Origin: Ramlibacter paludis
Lineage (GTDB): Bacteria; Pseudomonadota; Gammaproteobacteria; Burkholderiales; Burkholderiaceae_C
Length of the DNA: 64,000 bases
Direction: 5' to 3'
Assembly: GCF_022012305.1 (NCBI RefSeq)
Contig: NZ_JAKLTM010000004.1
Span: 372,001-436,000 of the forward strand
In this document: one piece after another, positions 62,860 to 64,000 of the stretch
Numbering within the stretch: the first letter of the stretch is position 1
How the letters are laid out: each line of letters starts with the position of its first letter
The notes under the pieces: generated by a model
What the model saw: the letters and a program-made list of their open reading frames with translations, nothing else
Told to the model about the DNA's origin: nothing
Database searches by the model: none
Translations under genes and position numbers: made by a program

Positions 62860-63582
62860 TTACAAGGTGAGGATGGCGGCCGGCAAATCCAGCCCCTTGA
62901 TCTTTTCCGCGGCCCGAGTGGCCTCGTCCTTCGAAGCAAACGGACCGGCGCGCACGCGGATGCGCTTGCCGTCCTTGGTCTCGGCGACGTTGGTATAGGT
63001 CTTCAGGCCGGCTTTTTCGACCTTCTGGCGCGCTTCGCGCGCCTTGGTCACGTCGGCAAAGGCGCCCACCTGCACCACCCAGCGGGTACCGTTGGCCGCG
63101 GCCTCGACGGTCTTGCCGTCCAGCAGGGCGCGGGCCTTGGCCGCTTCATCGGCTTTCGCTTCGGCCTTCGCGTCGGGCTTGGGTTCGGGCTTCGCTTCCG
63201 CTTTGGGCTCGGGCTTTTTCTCGACCGGCGCCGGCGCCGTCACAACCTCCGGCTTGGCCTCGGCGACCTTGGCCTCGGCCTTGGACTCCGTGATCACGGG
63301 CGCGGGCTCGGTGATCACCTTGCCGGCGGCGACGGGCGCCTGCGGCGGCAGGGGCAGCGGCTTGACCTTGTTGCGGTCGGGAATCTCGATCGGGATGTCC
63401 ACGGCCACCGGACGCGGCTGCGTGTCGAAGAGCAGCGGGAAGCCGACCACGCCGGCCAGCACCAGCACGACGGCGCCGATCAGGCGGTGCCGCGCGCGCC
63501 GGCGCATGGCGTCGATGCTCTCGGCCGGCGTTGCCGCCGCGACCGGTTCGTCGACCTTCTTGCGGTTCTTGAACAAAGCCAT
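62860..63582 (-). CDS. dedD: SPOR domain-containing protein (DedD-like)
   Basis: A 240-residue inner-membrane protein. One transmembrane helix (about residues 33-51, RLIGAVVLVLAGVVGFPLLF) follows a basic N-terminus. A long Lys/Glu/Pro/Ala-rich linker (about 90-155) ends in the peptidoglycan-binding SPOR domain (TRWVVQVGAFADVTKAREARQKVEKAGLKTYTN). E. coli DedD has the same order and acts at the division septum. It sits between folC and cvpA as in E. coli, so the call is well supported. Confidence 0.92.
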   Translation of the reverse strand: MALFKNRKKVDEPVAAATPAESIDAMRRRARHRLIGAVVLVLAGVVGFPLLFDTQPRPVAVDIPIEIPDRNKVKPLPLPPQAPVAAGKVITEPAPVITESKAEAKVAEAKPEVVTAPAPVEKKPEPKAEAKPEPKPDAKAEAKADEAAKARALLDGKTVEAAANGTRWVVQVGAFADVTKAREARQKVEKAGLKTYTNVAETKDGKRIRVRAGPFASKDEATRAAEKIKGLDLPAAILTL

Positions 63583-63595
63583 GGGTTGGGGGTTG

Positions 63596-64000
63596 TCAGC
63601 CGAGGTGTTTGGCGGCCAGGCGGGGCACGCCCTGCTGCAGGACGCCACCCACCGTGAAGAAGGATCCGAAGACCAGGATTCTATCAGCGGGGTCCGCCAG
63701 CTCGACCGCAGCCTGCAGGGCGGCCTGGGGGCTGGCATGGGTGCTGGACGGCACCTCGCGGCGGCCGGGCGTCGCCTGCCAGCGCGCCTGCAAGTCTTTC
63801 GCCGACGCCGCGCGCGGGGTCGGCAGGTCGGTGAAGTACCACCGGTCGACCAAGGGGCCGATCTTCGCGAACATCGGCGCCAGGTCCTTGTCGGCCATCG
63901 CACCGAAGACGGCGTGCGTGGTCGGATAGAAGCCCATCGCGTCGAGGTTGGCCGTGAGCGCCGCCACCGAATGCGGGTTGTGCGCCACGTCCAGCACCAG
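63596..64000 (-). CDS. folC: Bifunctional folylpolyglutamate synthase/dihydrofolate synthase, C-terminal part (5' end outside window)
   Basis: The final 134 residues of FolC, which adds glutamate to dihydropteroate and folates with ATP. The C-domain motif LVLDVAHNPHSVAALTANLD is the family DxAHN signature, and DRILVFGSFFTVGGVLQ closes the domain. The start lies beyond base 64000. The stop (63596) is 13 bases before the SPOR gene start, giving the conserved folC-dedD-cvpA-purF order. Confidence 0.93.
   Translation of the reverse strand: MVLDVAHNPHSVAALTANLDAMGFYPTTHAVFGAMADKDLAPMFAKIGPLVDRWYFTDLPTPRAASAKDLQARWQATPGRREVPSSTHASPQAALQAAVELADPADRILVFGSFFTVGGVLQQGVPRLAAKHLG

Overview
The window is about 70% GC and densely packed. 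No gap between genes exceeds 300 bases. Gene content fits a betaproteobacterium of the order Burkholderiales, probably Comamonadaceae (Ramlibacter- or Variovorax-like): a Bug/TctC-type binding protein, TRAP transport, a BktB-like thiolase, two-subunit molybdenum hydroxylases, a folC-SPOR-cvpA-purF block, and CaiB/MmgE/acyl-CoA dehydrogenase catabolic genes. The genus is inferred from gene content only. The sequence looks chromosomal. I see no insertion sequence, prophage, CRISPR array or integrase.

Layout. 1-5730: two paralogous molybdenum-hydroxylase modules (2Fe-2S subunit plus large Mo-cofactor subunit with a Tat signal) flank pdxH. 5775-14654: msrA, a YdcF-type protein, then an RND efflux unit (TetR regulator with a visible operator, membrane-fusion protein, permease), followed by an isoaspartyl-methyltransferase-like gene, a rhodanese and a TolC-type channel. 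14684-18812: a thioesterase and the LPS-core genes phosphomannomutase-waaC-waaA. 18895-20880: an Ada-AraC-AlkA fusion and a separate O6-alkylguanine methyltransferase. 20960-24804: a DMT transporter, a protein with a complete PD-(D/E)xK signature behind a possible winged helix, a run of four tiny acidic proline-rich proteins, and a thioesterase. 24833-34341: racemase-like, Ldh2-type dehydrogenase and Bug protein on +, converging with a six-gene CoA-ester catabolic operon on -. 34403-42305: an MFS transporter, glutathione-dependent formaldehyde oxidation (frmA, fghA), a Ca-binding small protein, a TOPRIM/GNAT/membrane-protein trio, and a PQQ alcohol dehydrogenase with its cytochrome c. 42404-46949: a TRAP transporter with gluconokinase and a divergent LacI regulator sharing GGATAGCGCTRTCC operators. 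47041-53837: a DUF445 unit, a stand-alone acetolactate synthase and a small membrane protein. 53841-58051: a BktB-type thiolase, then a histidine kinase, periplasmic binding protein and receiver-only regulator. 58102-58721: a tandemly duplicated tRNA Ala-Glu-Asp triplet. 58756-64000: gltX, purF, cvpA, SPOR and folC (cut by the window end).

Genes likely to work together: efflux (TetR/MFP/RND/TolC); formaldehyde removal (PQQ dehydrogenase with frmA/fghA); gluconate uptake and phosphorylation (TRAP/gntK/LacI); CoA-ester degradation (CaiB, hydratase, acyl-CoA dehydrogenase, MmgE/PrpD); and sensing (CHASE3 kinase, binding protein, receiver).

The least-explained items are the kinase/binding-protein/receiver triad, the PD-(D/E)xK protein, the small acidic protein run, the TOPRIM trio, and a family of about 85-bp palindromic repeats. 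All three copies of that repeat lie between convergent genes.
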